Assembly (NCBI GenBank): GCA_031261085.1
Contig: JAISKB010000014.1
Location: 1-64,000, forward strand
Direction: 5' to 3'
DNA: 64,000 bases
Source: Christensenellaceae bacterium
GTDB taxonomy: Bacteria; Bacillota; Clostridia; Christensenellales; CAG-138
The stretch's first letter is position 1; each line of letters begins with the position of its first letter. Positions 23,890 through 32,973 of the stretch are shown here, piece by piece. A program made the position numbers and the translations under genes. The notes under the pieces are model-generated. The model saw only the letters and a program-made list of their open reading frames with translations. It was not told the DNA's origin and ran no database searches.

Positions 23890-24855
23890 TCACCCCGCAT
23901 ACGGCAAATCCTCAAAATAATCATATTCGGAGGCGCCGTTTATAAAGGTGCCAAAATCATCCCCCTGCCCAAGGGTGATGGCCAGGCTGCCCTCGCGGCC
24001 CTGATCATCGCGGAAGAGTACCTCGCTGTAGCCATCGGTGGCGAACAGCGCCAGCCTTGCGCCCACCGGCTCGGTAAAGGCGGAGCCATCCTGCAGCGTG
24101 ACGGGCAGCGGCTTTATGACGCTGAGGATATACCAATCCAGCTCGCCGTTCCAATAGATGTCGTCGAAGAACCAATATGGGTCGGCAACCTCCAGCGAGG
24201 AGTCCGCCGAAAACGCGCACCATACGGTGGCCTCGCGGGTACCCAATATGTCCAGGATGTCGCGCAGCTGCACATACGGCCCGTTTGCGTCGATATCCTC
24301 AATCGAGCCCCATAGGGCATCCGTTTGGGCAAGCGTGCCGTCCTTATGGATGCGGTAAATATGCGTGGTGTAAGATGGGCCCTCCTCCGAAGCCATGATG
24401 AACAGCTCCGCAAAATCGTCCGAAGGGTCCACATCCGCAAGCAGTATGCCGGTGGGGTTTGCGTATTCCAGCTCGCCGGATAGGGCGGCGCCGGAAGGGC
24501 TTAGCGCAAGCTGCAGGCTTATCGTGCTCACCTCCACGCTGTCATACCCCACCATATCCAGCAGCAGGGTTTCGGAGCCATCCCCCCAAACATCCAGCTG
24601 GGCGGACCAGCGGCCCCGCGCGTCGAACTCGGGCGCCAGCCAGGTGGGGCCGTTTGGGCGGGCAAACGCGGGCAGGTCATCCGGCTGCTCCGGGAAATCC
24701 GTCGAATCCCCCTGCGGGCTTGCCGTGGGGGGCGTTGGTGCGGAAAACGGGAAGGATACGTCCTGGCCCTCGGTTCGGCTGGGCAAAAGCGCCGCGCAGC
24801 CGCAGGCGGTTAGCAGCAGCAGCGCCAGCAGGCCTAAAGCCATGCGTTTCATCAT
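23890..24855 (-). CDS. Lipoprotein of unknown function
   Basis: A 321-aa lipoprotein: lipobox LLLTAC (MKRMALGLLALLLLTAC), then a proline/serine linker (SAPTPPTASPQGDSTDFPEQ) and a domain of about 240 residues rich in beta strands. Motifs like ADVDPSDDFAELFI and DIDANGPYVQLRD recall repeat-containing proteins with calcium-loop-like DxD turns. I do not recognise a family. It is the last gene of the minus-strand run that starts at 31572. Confidence 0.85.
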   Translation of the reverse strand: MMKRMALGLLALLLLTACGCAALLPSRTEGQDVSFPFSAPTPPTASPQGDSTDFPEQPDDLPAFARPNGPTWLAPEFDARGRWSAQLDVWGDGSETLLLDMVGYDSVEVSTISLQLALSPSGAALSGELEYANPTGILLADVDPSDDFAELFIMASEEGPSYTTHIYRIHKDGTLAQTDALWGSIEDIDANGPYVQLRDILDILGTREATVWCAFSADSSLEVADPYWFFDDIYWNGELDWYILSVIKPLPVTLQDGSAFTEPVGARLALFATDGYSEVLFRDDQGREGSLAITLGQGDDFGTFINGASEYDYFEDLPYAG

Positions 24856-24913
24856 AACAAACCTCCATAAATTGGCAATAAGGGGGAAGGGAAGCGGCTA
24901 AAACAAGGGCGTT

Positions 24914-25801
24914 TTACTCCGCCTGGGCAGAAAGGCCCAGCCTTTTGGTTATTTCCTTGGCGGTTTTGGTGGCGGCCAGGCCGCCGCGCGCGGTTTCGCG
25001 CAGGTCGGAGGGCAGCAGCCTGCCCACCGTGCGCAGGGCATCCACGGTTTCATCAAACGGGATGATGCTGCCCACCCCGCTCAGCGCCAAATCCGCCGAA
25101 AGCATGGCGTTGGCCGCGCCCAGGGCGTTGCGCTTGATGCAGGGGCACTCCACCAGCCCGGCTACGGGGTCGCACACCAGCCCCAGCACATTCTGCAGGG
25201 CGATGGCGGCGGCGTTTAAGCAAACGGCGGGCTTTGCGCCCGAAAGGTGCGCCAGCGCGGCGGCCGTCATGGCGGCGGCCGAGCCGGTTTCGGCCTGACA
25301 GCCCCCCTCGGAACCCGCCAGCGTGGCGTTGGCCGCTATGATGACGCCTACGGCCGCGGCGGCGAACAGCGCGTCTATCAAGCTGCCATCCTTCCAGCCC
25401 CGCACCTCCGCCAGACCCAGCAGGGTGCCGGGCAATATGCCGCTGGCCCCCGCGGTGGGCGCGGCCACGATTTTGCCCATGGAGGCGTTCACCTCCACCA
25501 CGGCCATGGCCGCCGCAACGGCGCGGGCGGCGTCCGCGCCCATAAACGTGCCGCTCGCGCGGGAAAACAGCTTTTGCGCATCCCCGCCCGATAGGCCGGA
25601 TACAGAGCGGTATTCCGCCTGCAGGCCCTCCTCTATAGAGGCGCGCATAACGGTAAGGTTTTTGTGCATCTCCTCGCGCAGCGCCGCGCGGGAGCTATCG
25701 GTAAGCTCCAGCTCGCGCCGGAGCATAACCTCGTGCAGGGGCAGCTGCTCGTTTTCGCACAGCGCGAGCAGCGCCTCCCCGGTGTTGAATACATAGGACA
25801 T
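24914..25801 (-). CDS. sdaAA: L-serine dehydratase, alpha subunit
   Basis: A 295-aa subunit of the oxygen-sensitive [4Fe-4S] L-serine ammonia-lyase, which turns serine into pyruvate and ammonia. The iron-sulfur cysteines are visible in SEGGCQAE, LVCDPVAGLVECPCIKRN. The typical block KIVAAPTAGASGILPGTLLG is present. ATG 25801 follows GGAGGAGG; the upstream in-frame ATG (25822) overlaps the end of sdaAB and lacks a site. Together with sdaAB it makes the full enzyme. Confidence 0.97.
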   Translation of the reverse strand: MSYVFNTGEALLALCENEQLPLHEVMLRRELELTDSSRAALREEMHKNLTVMRASIEEGLQAEYRSVSGLSGGDAQKLFSRASGTFMGADAARAVAAAMAVVEVNASMGKIVAAPTAGASGILPGTLLGLAEVRGWKDGSLIDALFAAAAVGVIIAANATLAGSEGGCQAETGSAAAMTAAALAHLSGAKPAVCLNAAAIALQNVLGLVCDPVAGLVECPCIKRNALGAANAMLSADLALSGVGSIIPFDETVDALRTVGRLLPSDLRETARGGLAATKTAKEITKRLGLSAQAE

Positions 25802-25821
25802 GGTAAAATCCTCCTCCCGCA

Positions 25822-26496
25822 TCAGTGCTTATCGATGGTGCGCACATCCAGCACGGCGTCGCTGCAGGTGCGCACCTGCTTGCACAGCGCATCGGATACC
25901 GCGGTATCGGTTTCGATCATCATGCAGGCGATTTGGCCCTTGGCCTGCCGAAACACCCGCATGCCCGCCACGTTGATGCCCGCGGCAAACAGCACCCCTG
26001 TCACGGCGGAAATCGCGCCCCGCATATCCAAATGCTGTACCAGCACGGTGGGGTATTCGCCGGTATACTCCACCTCCAGCCCGTTGATATTGGTGATGCG
26101 TATATTGCCGCCGCCTATAGAAGCGCCCAGCACATCCGTAATTTGGCCCGTATGCCCCTCGATATGAATGCGCGCCATGCAGGCATAAGGCCCGGGCGCG
26201 TCGGCCTCGAATAAAAATTCGTATTCCACGCCGGCTTCCTTGGCCAACAGCAGCGCAAAGCGCAGCCGCGTATCCTCCGGCTCGATGCCCAGCACGCCGG
26301 CCAGCAGCGCCTTATCGGTGCCGTGCCCCGCGCCGGTCTCCGCAAAGGAGCCATATAAGGTGAGCCGCGCCTTTTTTACATCCTCCCCGGCTATGTGCCA
26401 GGCCAGGTGCGCCAGCCGCGCCGCGCCCGCCGTATGCGAGCTGGAAGGCCCTATCATGCGCGGGCCAATGATGTCAAAGGTTTTAAAAACTTGCAT
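25822..26496 (-). CDS. sdaAB: L-serine dehydratase, beta subunit
   Basis: A 224-aa beta subunit: FDIIGPRMIGPSSSHTAGAA (the SSSHT substrate-binding loop), SFAETGAGHGTDKAL, IGGGNIRI and a C-terminal ACT domain (PTVLVQHLDMRGAISAVTGV). The true start is ATG 26496 after AGGAGAGG; the longer frame to 26640 is noise from the next gene. It begins 11 bases after the double pseudouridine synthase gene ends, and sdaAA follows 20 bases later. Confidence 0.97.
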   Translation of the reverse strand: MQVFKTFDIIGPRMIGPSSSHTAGAARLAHLAWHIAGEDVKKARLTLYGSFAETGAGHGTDKALLAGVLGIEPEDTRLRFALLLAKEAGVEYEFLFEADAPGPYACMARIHIEGHTGQITDVLGASIGGGNIRITNINGLEVEYTGEYPTVLVQHLDMRGAISAVTGVLFAAGINVAGMRVFRQAKGQIACMMIETDTAVSDALCKQVRTCSDAVLDVRTIDKH

Positions 26497-26507
26497 AGAC
26501 GCCTCTC

Positions 26508-27842
26508 CTAAAATGCCCATTCGGGCTGTGTTTCCAAAGTGATTTCGTTTAAATATGCCAACACACTGTCGGGCGGCAGCATAAACTGCAGGCGTACCGC
26601 GCACAGCCGCGGGGTATATAGCTTGCGCGCGCGGTTCCAATCCCGGTCGCCATACTTATCATCCCCCAGCAGCGGGCAGCCCATGTGCGCCATGTGCGCG
26701 CGTATCTGGTGGGTGCGGCCCGTGTGCAGGGTGATTTCGAGCAGGCTCTCCCCCCCTTTGCGCTGCAGGGTGCGGTAGGCGGTGCGCATCTCCTTGCCGC
26801 CGGGCAGGGGGCTATTATATACCGTTACCCGCGCCTTGCCCGCATCCTTTAGGGCATAGGCGGTGCAATCCGCCGCGGGTGGGTGCGGGGCGCCCTTCAC
26901 CACGCACAGGTAGGTTTTATGCACCGCGTGTGTGCGAAAGGCGTCGCACAGCTCCGCTTCGGCCGCGGGCGTTTTCGCAAACAGCGTTAGGCCGGTGGTG
27001 TGCGCATCCAGCCGGTGCAGGGGGTAAACCTTGCCATATAAGGCGTTGAGCCGCCCCTCCAGGGTATCCTCCCCGCCGTCGGCAAGCGCAACCGGCAAAC
27101 CGGCGGGCTTGTGCACGGCGAGTATGTTCGCATCCTGATACAATACTCGTATGCCACCGGCCGCCGCCGCCAGGGCGGGGGCAAACGGCTCCCACACGCC
27201 GCCCTGGGGCAGCGAGGTGAACGTCATGCGGGTATGCAGCGAAGGGTGCTCTATGGTGAGCGAATACGCCCACAGCGCCAGCTGCTGCCCCCGCTTTGCG
27301 GCGGGGTTATAGCGTTGGTCGCCCCACAGCGCCGCCCCGCGCGAAGCCAGCTGTACGCGTATCTGGTGGTGCCGGCCCGTATGCAGCGCCACCTCCGCCA
27401 GGGTAAGCCCCCCCTCGCTTTGCTGCAGGGGGCGGCAGGTGAGCCGCGCGGCCTTGGCGTTTGGCGTGCCCTCCTGCACCGTGCGGGCAGAGCCCGTGAT
27501 GCCGTCCTTTAGCAGCCAATCCGTGAGCTCGCCGTTGGGCGCCGGGCCGCAGGTTATGGCGAAATACTTCTTTTGCGCGCCATGCCCGGCAAACTGGGCG
27601 CAGAGCCGCGCCGCCGCCTTGCTGGTGCGGGCAAATACCACCACGCCGCCCACGGGCCTATCCAGCCGGTGCACCAGGGCGAGGTATACCTCGCCGGGCT
27701 TATGATAGGTTTCTTTAATATAGCGCTTTAGCTGGGTGAGCAGGTCAAGGTCGCCGGAGCTATCGGCCTGCACCGGCATATTGCAGGGCTTTTCCACCAC
27801 CAGCAGGTGGTTATCCTCATATAAAACAGGCACGTTTGGCAT
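26508..27842 (-). CDS. Tandem double RluA-family pseudouridine synthase
   Basis: A 444-aa protein with two complete RluA-type catalytic domains in a row. Domain 1 (about 1-215): LYEDNHLLVVEKPCNMPVQA, active-site aspartate in HRLDRPVGG, HTGRHHQIRVQ. Domain 2 (about 225-440): LYQDANILAVHKPAGLPVAL, HRLDAHTTG, HTGRTHQIRAH. Both aspartates are kept, so both may isomerise uridines in rRNA or tRNA. No S4 domain is present. ATG 27842 starts five bases after the methyltransferase gene; the longer frame to 28091 overlaps that gene and is rejected. RluA proteins normally have one such domain. Confidence 0.92.
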   Translation of the reverse strand: MPNVPVLYEDNHLLVVEKPCNMPVQADSSGDLDLLTQLKRYIKETYHKPGEVYLALVHRLDRPVGGVVVFARTSKAAARLCAQFAGHGAQKKYFAITCGPAPNGELTDWLLKDGITGSARTVQEGTPNAKAARLTCRPLQQSEGGLTLAEVALHTGRHHQIRVQLASRGAALWGDQRYNPAAKRGQQLALWAYSLTIEHPSLHTRMTFTSLPQGGVWEPFAPALAAAAGGIRVLYQDANILAVHKPAGLPVALADGGEDTLEGRLNALYGKVYPLHRLDAHTTGLTLFAKTPAAEAELCDAFRTHAVHKTYLCVVKGAPHPPAADCTAYALKDAGKARVTVYNSPLPGGKEMRTAYRTLQRKGGESLLEITLHTGRTHQIRAHMAHMGCPLLGDDKYGDRDWNRARKLYTPRLCAVRLQFMLPPDSVLAYLNEITLETQPEWAF

Positions 27843-27847
27843 ACCGG

Positions 27848-28699
27848 CTACCGCTCCCATCTGCCCGAAGCCCCGCAGGGCAGCACCAGCCCCCCGCGCG
27901 AGATGGGAAGCCCCACCTCCCCGGCCTCCACGCGCCCGCCGCGGCCGCCCAGCGCCACCTGCAGCACGTTGCCCAGCACCGCGGGCGCAAGGCCCGTGGT
28001 GTAAGAATTGATGAGGAAAAACCGCGCGTCCGCCTGCAGCAGCTTGGCGCATTCCGCAACCAGGGGGTAAAGCCCCTCTTCGATCTTCCACATCTCGCCG
28101 CCGGGGCCCCGGCCATAGCTGGGCGGGTCCATCAATATGCCGTCGTACAGGCGGCCGCGCCGCTGCTCGCGCAGCACAAATTTCATCACATCATCCACGA
28201 TAAAGCGCACATTCCGCTCGGCCAAACCGCTTGCGGCCAGGTTATCCTTAGCCCAGGCCACCATGCCCTTGGCGGCATCCACATGCACCACCTCGGCGCC
28301 CGCCGCCGCCAGCGCCGCCGTAGCCCCGCCGGTATAGGCGAATAGGTTTAACGCGCGGAAGGGCCGACCATTCGCGCGGGCAACGACCGCGCGCATCCAG
28401 TCCCAATTGACGGCCTGCTCGGGGAACAGGCCCGTATGCTTAAAGCCGGTGGGCCGCACGATAAAGCGCAGGTCGCGGTAGGCGATGGGCCAGCTATCCG
28501 GCAGGGGGCGGGCATATTCCCAGTGGCCGCCGCCGGTGGGGGAGCGCAGGTAGCGCGCGTGCACCTGCACGGGCTCGTCCATGGGCCACACCGCCTGCGG
28601 GTCGGGCCGCAGCAGCGTGAATTCGCCCCAGCGCTCCAGCTTGTTGCCGTCGCCGGCATCGAGTATTTGATAATCTTCCCATGCGTCGGATAGATACAT
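27848..28699 (-). CDS. Class I SAM-dependent RNA methyltransferase
   Basis: A 283-aa methyltransferase of the PF10672/RlmK-like group. The N-terminal part (EDYQILDAGDGNKLERWGEF, LLRPDPQAVWP) is followed by FPEQAVNWDWM, the SAM-binding motif ALNLFAYTGGATAALAAAG (about 126-144), and HVDAAKGMVAWAKDN. The catalytic-type motif is ILMDPPSYGRG. Members methylate cytosine or guanine in 23S rRNA. ATG 28699 is the correct start; the open frame upstream to 29536 is a shadow of cvpA. It is in one operon with the double pseudouridine synthase. Confidence 0.9.
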   Translation of the reverse strand: MYLSDAWEDYQILDAGDGNKLERWGEFTLLRPDPQAVWPMDEPVQVHARYLRSPTGGGHWEYARPLPDSWPIAYRDLRFIVRPTGFKHTGLFPEQAVNWDWMRAVVARANGRPFRALNLFAYTGGATAALAAAGAEVVHVDAAKGMVAWAKDNLAASGLAERNVRFIVDDVMKFVLREQRRGRLYDGILMDPPSYGRGPGGEMWKIEEGLYPLVAECAKLLQADARFFLINSYTTGLAPAVLGNVLQVALGGRGGRVEAGEVGLPISRGGLVLPCGASGRWER

Positions 28700-28756
28700 A
28701 TAAGTCCTTTCAGCGGAACGATTTTGGGCCTTTGTGCGATTGCTTTGTATCGCAAA

Positions 28757-28779
28757 AGCGCGCTTTTTAAGAGCGCACT
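28757..28779 (-). terminator. Possible terminator downstream of cvpA
   Basis: On the minus strand GCGCT and AGCGC pair around CTTAAAA, followed by GCTTTTGCG. It lies between the cvpA stop and the methyltransferase start and could partly separate the two units. Confidence 0.4.
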
Positions 28780-28821
28780 TGCAAAAAAGTCGAAAAGGGT
28801 TATTGGCGCGGCGGCGGGGCG

Positions 28822-29538
28822 TTAGGTGCCGGGGATGAGGCCGAGCAAAAAGTTGGATCGGTAAAAGAACCCCGCAAAAACGGATTCGTTCACCATCGTG
28901 TGGATCTGCTCGAACTGGCCCAGCGAGGTGAGGAGTATGGGCAGCAGCATAAACAGCAAAAACAGCGCGAACATGCCCCGCAGCAGCCCCAGTCCCGCGC
29001 CCAAAACCGAATCCCCCGAGCGCAATACCGGGAAGGTATAGGCATAATCCGCCCCGTTGATGATGAAGCCGAGCAGCAGCCGCACGGCTAAAAATACCAG
29101 CAAAAACATGAGTATGTTGATGAACACGCACACGATGGTTTGGTTGAAGTAATCGCCCAGCGATACCACGCCCTGGCCGGCAAACGCCTCCTTGGCGATA
29201 TTGGCGGTGATGCGCTTGCCCATGGGGTAGGGCAAACCGGCCGCCGATATGATGCCCGAAAGGTCGGTGGAGCCGATGGAGCTGATACCGGCGCGCACAT
29301 ATTCGGCGTTTACGATATATTCGCTGCCCTCGGTGTAGTAGAGCATCATGTTGTAGAGCGACGCGCTGGATTTTACGGCGTGGGCGCACAGCGGCATGAG
29401 TAAAAGCCCCAGCACGGCGGATAGCACATACGCGCCAAGGTTTAACAGCGTAGAGATGAAGCCACGGTAAAAGCCCAGCAGTACAAACAGGGCAAATACG
29501 GCAATCACGGCAAGGTCGATTAAGTTCAAGGCGCACAC
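28822..29538 (-). CDS. CvpA-family membrane protein
   Basis: A 238-aa protein of the CvpA family with four or more membrane helices: LIDLAVIAVFALFVLLGFYR with the typical GFYRGFISTLLNLGAYVLSA, then TIVCVFINILMFLLVFLAVR and GAGLGLLRGMFALFLLFMLL. Members affect colicin V production in E. coli and envelope or division processes. It sits between the DUF5711 gene and the methyltransferase gene. Confidence 0.88.
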   Translation of the reverse strand: MCALNLIDLAVIAVFALFVLLGFYRGFISTLLNLGAYVLSAVLGLLLMPLCAHAVKSSASLYNMMLYYTEGSEYIVNAEYVRAGISSIGSTDLSGIISAAGLPYPMGKRITANIAKEAFAGQGVVSLGDYFNQTIVCVFINILMFLLVFLAVRLLLGFIINGADYAYTFPVLRSGDSVLGAGLGLLRGMFALFLLFMLLPILLTSLGQFEQIHTMVNESVFAGFFYRSNFLLGLIPGT

Positions 29539-29554
29539 CTTCCTTTCTGCGGCG

Positions 29555-30670
29555 CTATTTTATGGGGGAAACATACAGCCCGTTCCCGGCGGTAAAAAGC
29601 GCATACCCGCCCGCGAGCTTTTTTACGGCGCGCACTTGCATGGGCAGCGGCACCTTGCCGCTGAGCTTGCCCGCCGAAGTGTAGGTGTATAGGTCGGTAG
29701 GCGTGCAGGCAACCAGCTTGCCGCCCGAAATAAACGCGCTGATGGTATCGGCGGGGAGCTGCACGTTTTGCGCGGCGGCGCTGGCCACATCCCCCTCGGG
29801 TAAAGACAACAGCCGCACCACGCCGCCCGCGATTTGGCCGCCCCGCCGGGTATACAGCATGAGCGGGGTGGAGGAGGTGGTGGAATAATCGGCAAGCTCC
29901 CAGCCATATACCAGCTGGCGGTAGGCTTCGGAATTTCCCATGCGGTTGTAGCGGATGAGGTTGGCCGTACCGCTGAGGAAAATGCTGGTTTCGGTAAACA
30001 CGACCTTATCCACCAGCTGGCTGTGCACGCTCACCACGCCGGTGGTGTGGTTGGTGGTAAGGTTGTAGGTGGTTAGGGTGGATATCGGCAGCGAGCCGGT
30101 CACGTTCAGCTCGAGCGTCCACAGCGTTTCTTCCCCGGCCTTTGCAAACCCAAAGTTGATGAGCGCCCCGGGCGCAAAATCCAGCTTGTCGATTTGGTCG
30201 CCCTGCGCGTTGTAGATGAACAGGGAGGAATTGCCGTCGCCATCCTTATTGAGCACGGCCACATGCTGCGCGTCGCAGGCGACGGACAGCACCGTGCCGG
30301 TGAACAGCAGCGAGGCCTGCGCGCCCACGATTTGCACGGCGTTGTCGTTATACAGCACCATGAGCGCGGAGGAGGAGGCCAAGCGCACATCCTCGGAGCT
30401 GACGATAAAGGAGGTGTTCTTCTTCGCGTCCGCAATATCGTCATAATAGAGCTTGCCGCCGGAGAGGTATAAAAACCCGGAGCCGGTATAGCTGTAGTTT
30501 GCGTCTACATTGAACGGCAGCGGAGAAAAATCCGCCGTGTTTTTGTGCGCCGAGAGCAGCACAAAAACGCCCAGTATCGCACCGCAGATGAGCAGCGCCG
30601 CCCCCAGCAAAACCGCCAGGCGGGCGCCCGTCTGCTTTTTGCTTTTTATGACGAACCTGCGTTTGCGCAT
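29555..30670 (-). CDS. DUF5711-type membrane-anchored beta-propeller protein
   Basis: A 371-aa protein with a basic N-terminus (MRKRRFVIKSKKQ), one membrane helix (LAVLLGAALLICGAILGVFVLL) and an extracellular region of repeated beta blades (LFTGTVLSVACDAQHVAVLN; LWTLELNVTGSLPISTLTTY). This fits the DUF5711 family, often located next to cvpA. Function unknown. It begins 17 bases after the lipid kinase gene ends. Confidence 0.8.
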   Translation of the reverse strand: MRKRRFVIKSKKQTGARLAVLLGAALLICGAILGVFVLLSAHKNTADFSPLPFNVDANYSYTGSGFLYLSGGKLYYDDIADAKKNTSFIVSSEDVRLASSSALMVLYNDNAVQIVGAQASLLFTGTVLSVACDAQHVAVLNKDGDGNSSLFIYNAQGDQIDKLDFAPGALINFGFAKAGEETLWTLELNVTGSLPISTLTTYNLTTNHTTGVVSVHSQLVDKVVFTETSIFLSGTANLIRYNRMGNSEAYRQLVYGWELADYSTTSSTPLMLYTRRGGQIAGGVVRLLSLPEGDVASAAAQNVQLPADTISAFISGGKLVACTPTDLYTYTSAGKLSGKVPLPMQVRAVKKLAGGYALFTAGNGLYVSPIK

Positions 30671-30687
30671 ATATCCTCCGACCCCTG

Positions 30688-31572
30688 CTATGCCTGCGAC
30701 GCCAGCAACACGCGCAGCGCGCCGGGCAGCAGCCTAAATGTGACGGGCACGTTAAGGCCAACCTCGCCATCCAAATTGAGGGGGCTTTCGGTCGTACAGT
30801 CCACCTGCACCGCATCGGTGCGGAAATAGGTGATTTCGGGCAGGCCGATATGCTTCCCCTTCACAAACCGGGGCAGTATGGCGAGGAACCGGCCCAGCGT
30901 CATATGCTTCACCACACACACGTCGAATTGGCCGTCAAACGGGCAGGCATTGGGCAGCACCTGCATACCGCCGCCGAAGAACCTGCCGTTGCCCACGGCA
31001 ATCAGCAGGGAATCCTGCTCGAGGGTCTGCTCGCCATACCGTATGGTGAGGTGCAGCGGCCGCAGGTGCGAAAGCGCGCGAACCAGGCCCAGCAAATAGG
31101 GTATCATGCCGGTAAAGCGCTTTTTGAAGGATTCGGTGCACTGCAGCACATCCACATCAAAGCCAAAACCCGCTTCGTTTATAAAGAACTTGCCGTTGGC
31201 TTCGCCGGCGTCTACCTGACGGGAATCGCCGCCCAGCACCACGCCCAACGCTTCTTCTGGCTGGGTGGGCAGGCAAAGCGTGCGCGCCAGGTCGTTGCCG
31301 GTGCCAAAGGGGAGTATGCCCATTGTGGCGCTCGTGTTGCAAAGCGCGGAGGCGACCTCGCCCACGGTGCCATCGCCGCCCACGGCGATGATGCGCGTTT
31401 TACCGCGCGCGAGCGCCTGCTTGGCAAGCGCGGCGGCATGCTGCGGCGCGGTGGTAAGCGCTTTGCCGTAGCGGATGCATTTTTGCTTGAGGAGCTGTTC
31501 TACCTGCGCAAATTTGCGAAGCGCCGCCCCACTCCCGGCCACGGGGTTTACAATGAAAAAGTAATCATCCAT
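30688..31572 (-). CDS. YegS/BmrU-family lipid kinase
   Basis: A 294-aa diacylglycerol-kinase-like protein: FFIVNPVAGSGAALRKF at the start, the nucleotide-binding motif IIAVGGDGTVGEV (about 61-73) and GILPFGTGNDLART (about 86-99). The length is standard. It probably phosphorylates diacylglycerol or a related lipid at the membrane. It is divergent from dapF and is the first gene of the long minus-strand run to 23890. Confidence 0.93.
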   Translation of the reverse strand: MDDYFFIVNPVAGSGAALRKFAQVEQLLKQKCIRYGKALTTAPQHAAALAKQALARGKTRIIAVGGDGTVGEVASALCNTSATMGILPFGTGNDLARTLCLPTQPEEALGVVLGGDSRQVDAGEANGKFFINEAGFGFDVDVLQCTESFKKRFTGMIPYLLGLVRALSHLRPLHLTIRYGEQTLEQDSLLIAVGNGRFFGGGMQVLPNACPFDGQFDVCVVKHMTLGRFLAILPRFVKGKHIGLPEITYFRTDAVQVDCTTESPLNLDGEVGLNVPVTFRLLPGALRVLLASQA

Positions 31573-31724
31573 GCCTTCACCCTACATATTCACATTTGTG
31601 CCGCTGCTTACCCGGGGGTATGCAAAGCTATAAAATCTTATCATAATAATAATCCAATGCGCGCAAAATGTACAGCGGCGCACGCCAATTTACCACGAAA
31701 ACACACAAAGTTAACATTGCGCAA

Positions 31725-31754
31725 TTGCGGCGCGCACAGCGTATGCGGTATAAT
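31725..31754 (+). promoter_or_regulatory. Promoter of dapF
   Basis: TTGCGG (31725-31730) and a perfect TATAAT (31749-31754) are 18 bp apart; dapF starts 78 bases after the -10 box. The 258-bp region from 31573 is shared with the divergent lipid kinase, whose promoter I could not place. Confidence 0.6.
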
Positions 31755-31831
31755 ACATAAAATAGATTATAGCATATATCCTGCCCTGCGGCAGGTACGG
31801 CGGCCTGCGGGCAATAAAAAGGAGGCAACCG

Positions 31832-32665
31832 ATGCAGTTTACAAAAATGCACGGCCTGGGCAACGATTTTATTTTGGTGGACGACCGGGAGGGCGTGTTC
31901 CCCACGCCGGAGAACGGCGCGGGGGAATTGGCGCGGGCCATGTGCGACAGGCGGGCCGGCATAGGCGCCGATGGCGTGCTGCTGCTGCAAAATTGCGGCG
32001 AGGCGGATATTCAAATGCGCATTTACAACAACGACGGCAGCGTGGCCGAAATGTGCGGCAACGGCATACGGTGCTTTGCGAAGTATGCGTATGACCGGGG
32101 CGTTGTGCGGCAGGAGAGCTTTTCGGTGCTGACCGGCGCGGGGGAGCAGCGCGCCTGGATCTGCGCAAACGAGGGGGTTGCCGCCGCCGTGCGCATCTGC
32201 CTGGGGCAGCCGCTGCTGCGCAAGCCCGAAATACCCATGGCGGGGGAGGGCGCATGCAATCTGGAGCAGATTACCGCACTGGGGCGCACCTTCACCATCG
32301 GCGCGGCGCGCCTGGGCGTGCCGCATATCGCGGTGTTCTTACAGGAGGATATAACCGAAGAGGACATTTGCAAGTATGGCGCGGCGCTGGAGCATCACCC
32401 GCTGTTCCCGCAGCGGGCCAATGTGAACTTTGTGCAGATAGCCGGCGAAAACACCTTGCGCATACGCACATGGGAGCGTGGCTGCGGCCGAACGCTGGCT
32501 TGCGGCACCGGCTCGGGCGCGAGCGCTGTGCTGGCGGCGCGGGCGGGGTACACCGGCAGGCACGTCACGGTGCAGCTGCAGCTGGGCGAGCTGGATATTG
32601 TATGGGCGGAAGATGGCGTGTATATGACGGGCCCCGCCGCCTATGTGTTTGAGGGCACTTATTGA
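31832..32665 (+). CDS. dapF: Diaminopimelate epimerase
   Basis: A 277-aa DapF, which converts LL- to meso-diaminopimelate for lysine and peptidoglycan. It starts MQFTKMHGLGNDFILVDDRE and has both catalytic cysteines, in MCGNGIRCFAKYA (about residue 73) and LACGTGSGASAV (about residue 219). GGAGG lies seven bases before ATG 31832. The small TSCPD gene starts right after the stop. Confidence 0.98.
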   Translation: MQFTKMHGLGNDFILVDDREGVFPTPENGAGELARAMCDRRAGIGADGVLLLQNCGEADIQMRIYNNDGSVAEMCGNGIRCFAKYAYDRGVVRQESFSVLTGAGEQRAWICANEGVAAAVRICLGQPLLRKPEIPMAGEGACNLEQITALGRTFTIGAARLGVPHIAVFLQEDITEEDICKYGAALEHHPLFPQRANVNFVQIAGENTLRIRTWERGCGRTLACGTGSGASAVLAARAGYTGRHVTVQLQLGELDIVWAEDGVYMTGPAAYVFEGTY

Positions 32666-32666
32666 T

Positions 32667-32930
32667 ATGCATTATACATTACATCCCCTGGGCGTATGCT
32701 CCAGCTGCATCGATGTGGACGTGATAGACGGCCGGGTGCACAACCTTGCCTATACCGGCGGCTGCAGCGGCAATCTGCGCGCGATGAGCGCGCTGGCCGA
32801 AGGCATGGAGGTGGAAGCGCTGCTCACCAAGCTATCGGGCATTGCCTGCGGCACCAAGCCCACCTCCTGCGGCGACCAATTGGCCAGCCTGCTCCGCACG
32901 GCGCTGCAAAAAGAAACCGAAGCACTCTAG
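32667..32930 (+). CDS. TSCPD-domain protein (TIGR03905 family)
   Basis: An 87-aa protein of the stand-alone TSCPD family: HPLGVCSSCIDVDVIDG, TGGCSGNLRAMSALAEGME, and the signature TKPTSCGDQLASLL. Six cysteines suggest metal binding. The domain is otherwise found at the end of B12-dependent ribonucleotide reductases. It starts one base after the dapF stop, so it is translated with it. Confidence 0.92.
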   Translation: MHYTLHPLGVCSSCIDVDVIDGRVHNLAYTGGCSGNLRAMSALAEGMEVEALLTKLSGIACGTKPTSCGDQLASLLRTALQKETEAL

Positions 32931-32973
32931 CAAAAGGAAGGCGGAAGGCAAGGGCGCTTCCGCAGGATAAAGC

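Noticed and set aside
27843..28091. N-terminal extension of the double pseudouridine synthase
   Set aside because: It overlaps the methyltransferase gene and is arginine/glycine-rich nonsense; ATG 27842 starts the conserved domain.
28700..29536. N-terminal extension of the methyltransferase frame (562 codons in total)
   Set aside because: It is the shadow of cvpA on the same strand; the true start is ATG 28699, with the conserved N-terminus directly after it.
30850..32094. 414-codon plus-strand open frame opposite the lipid kinase
   Set aside because: It crosses the kinase gene antisense and runs into dapF in another frame; no domain is visible.
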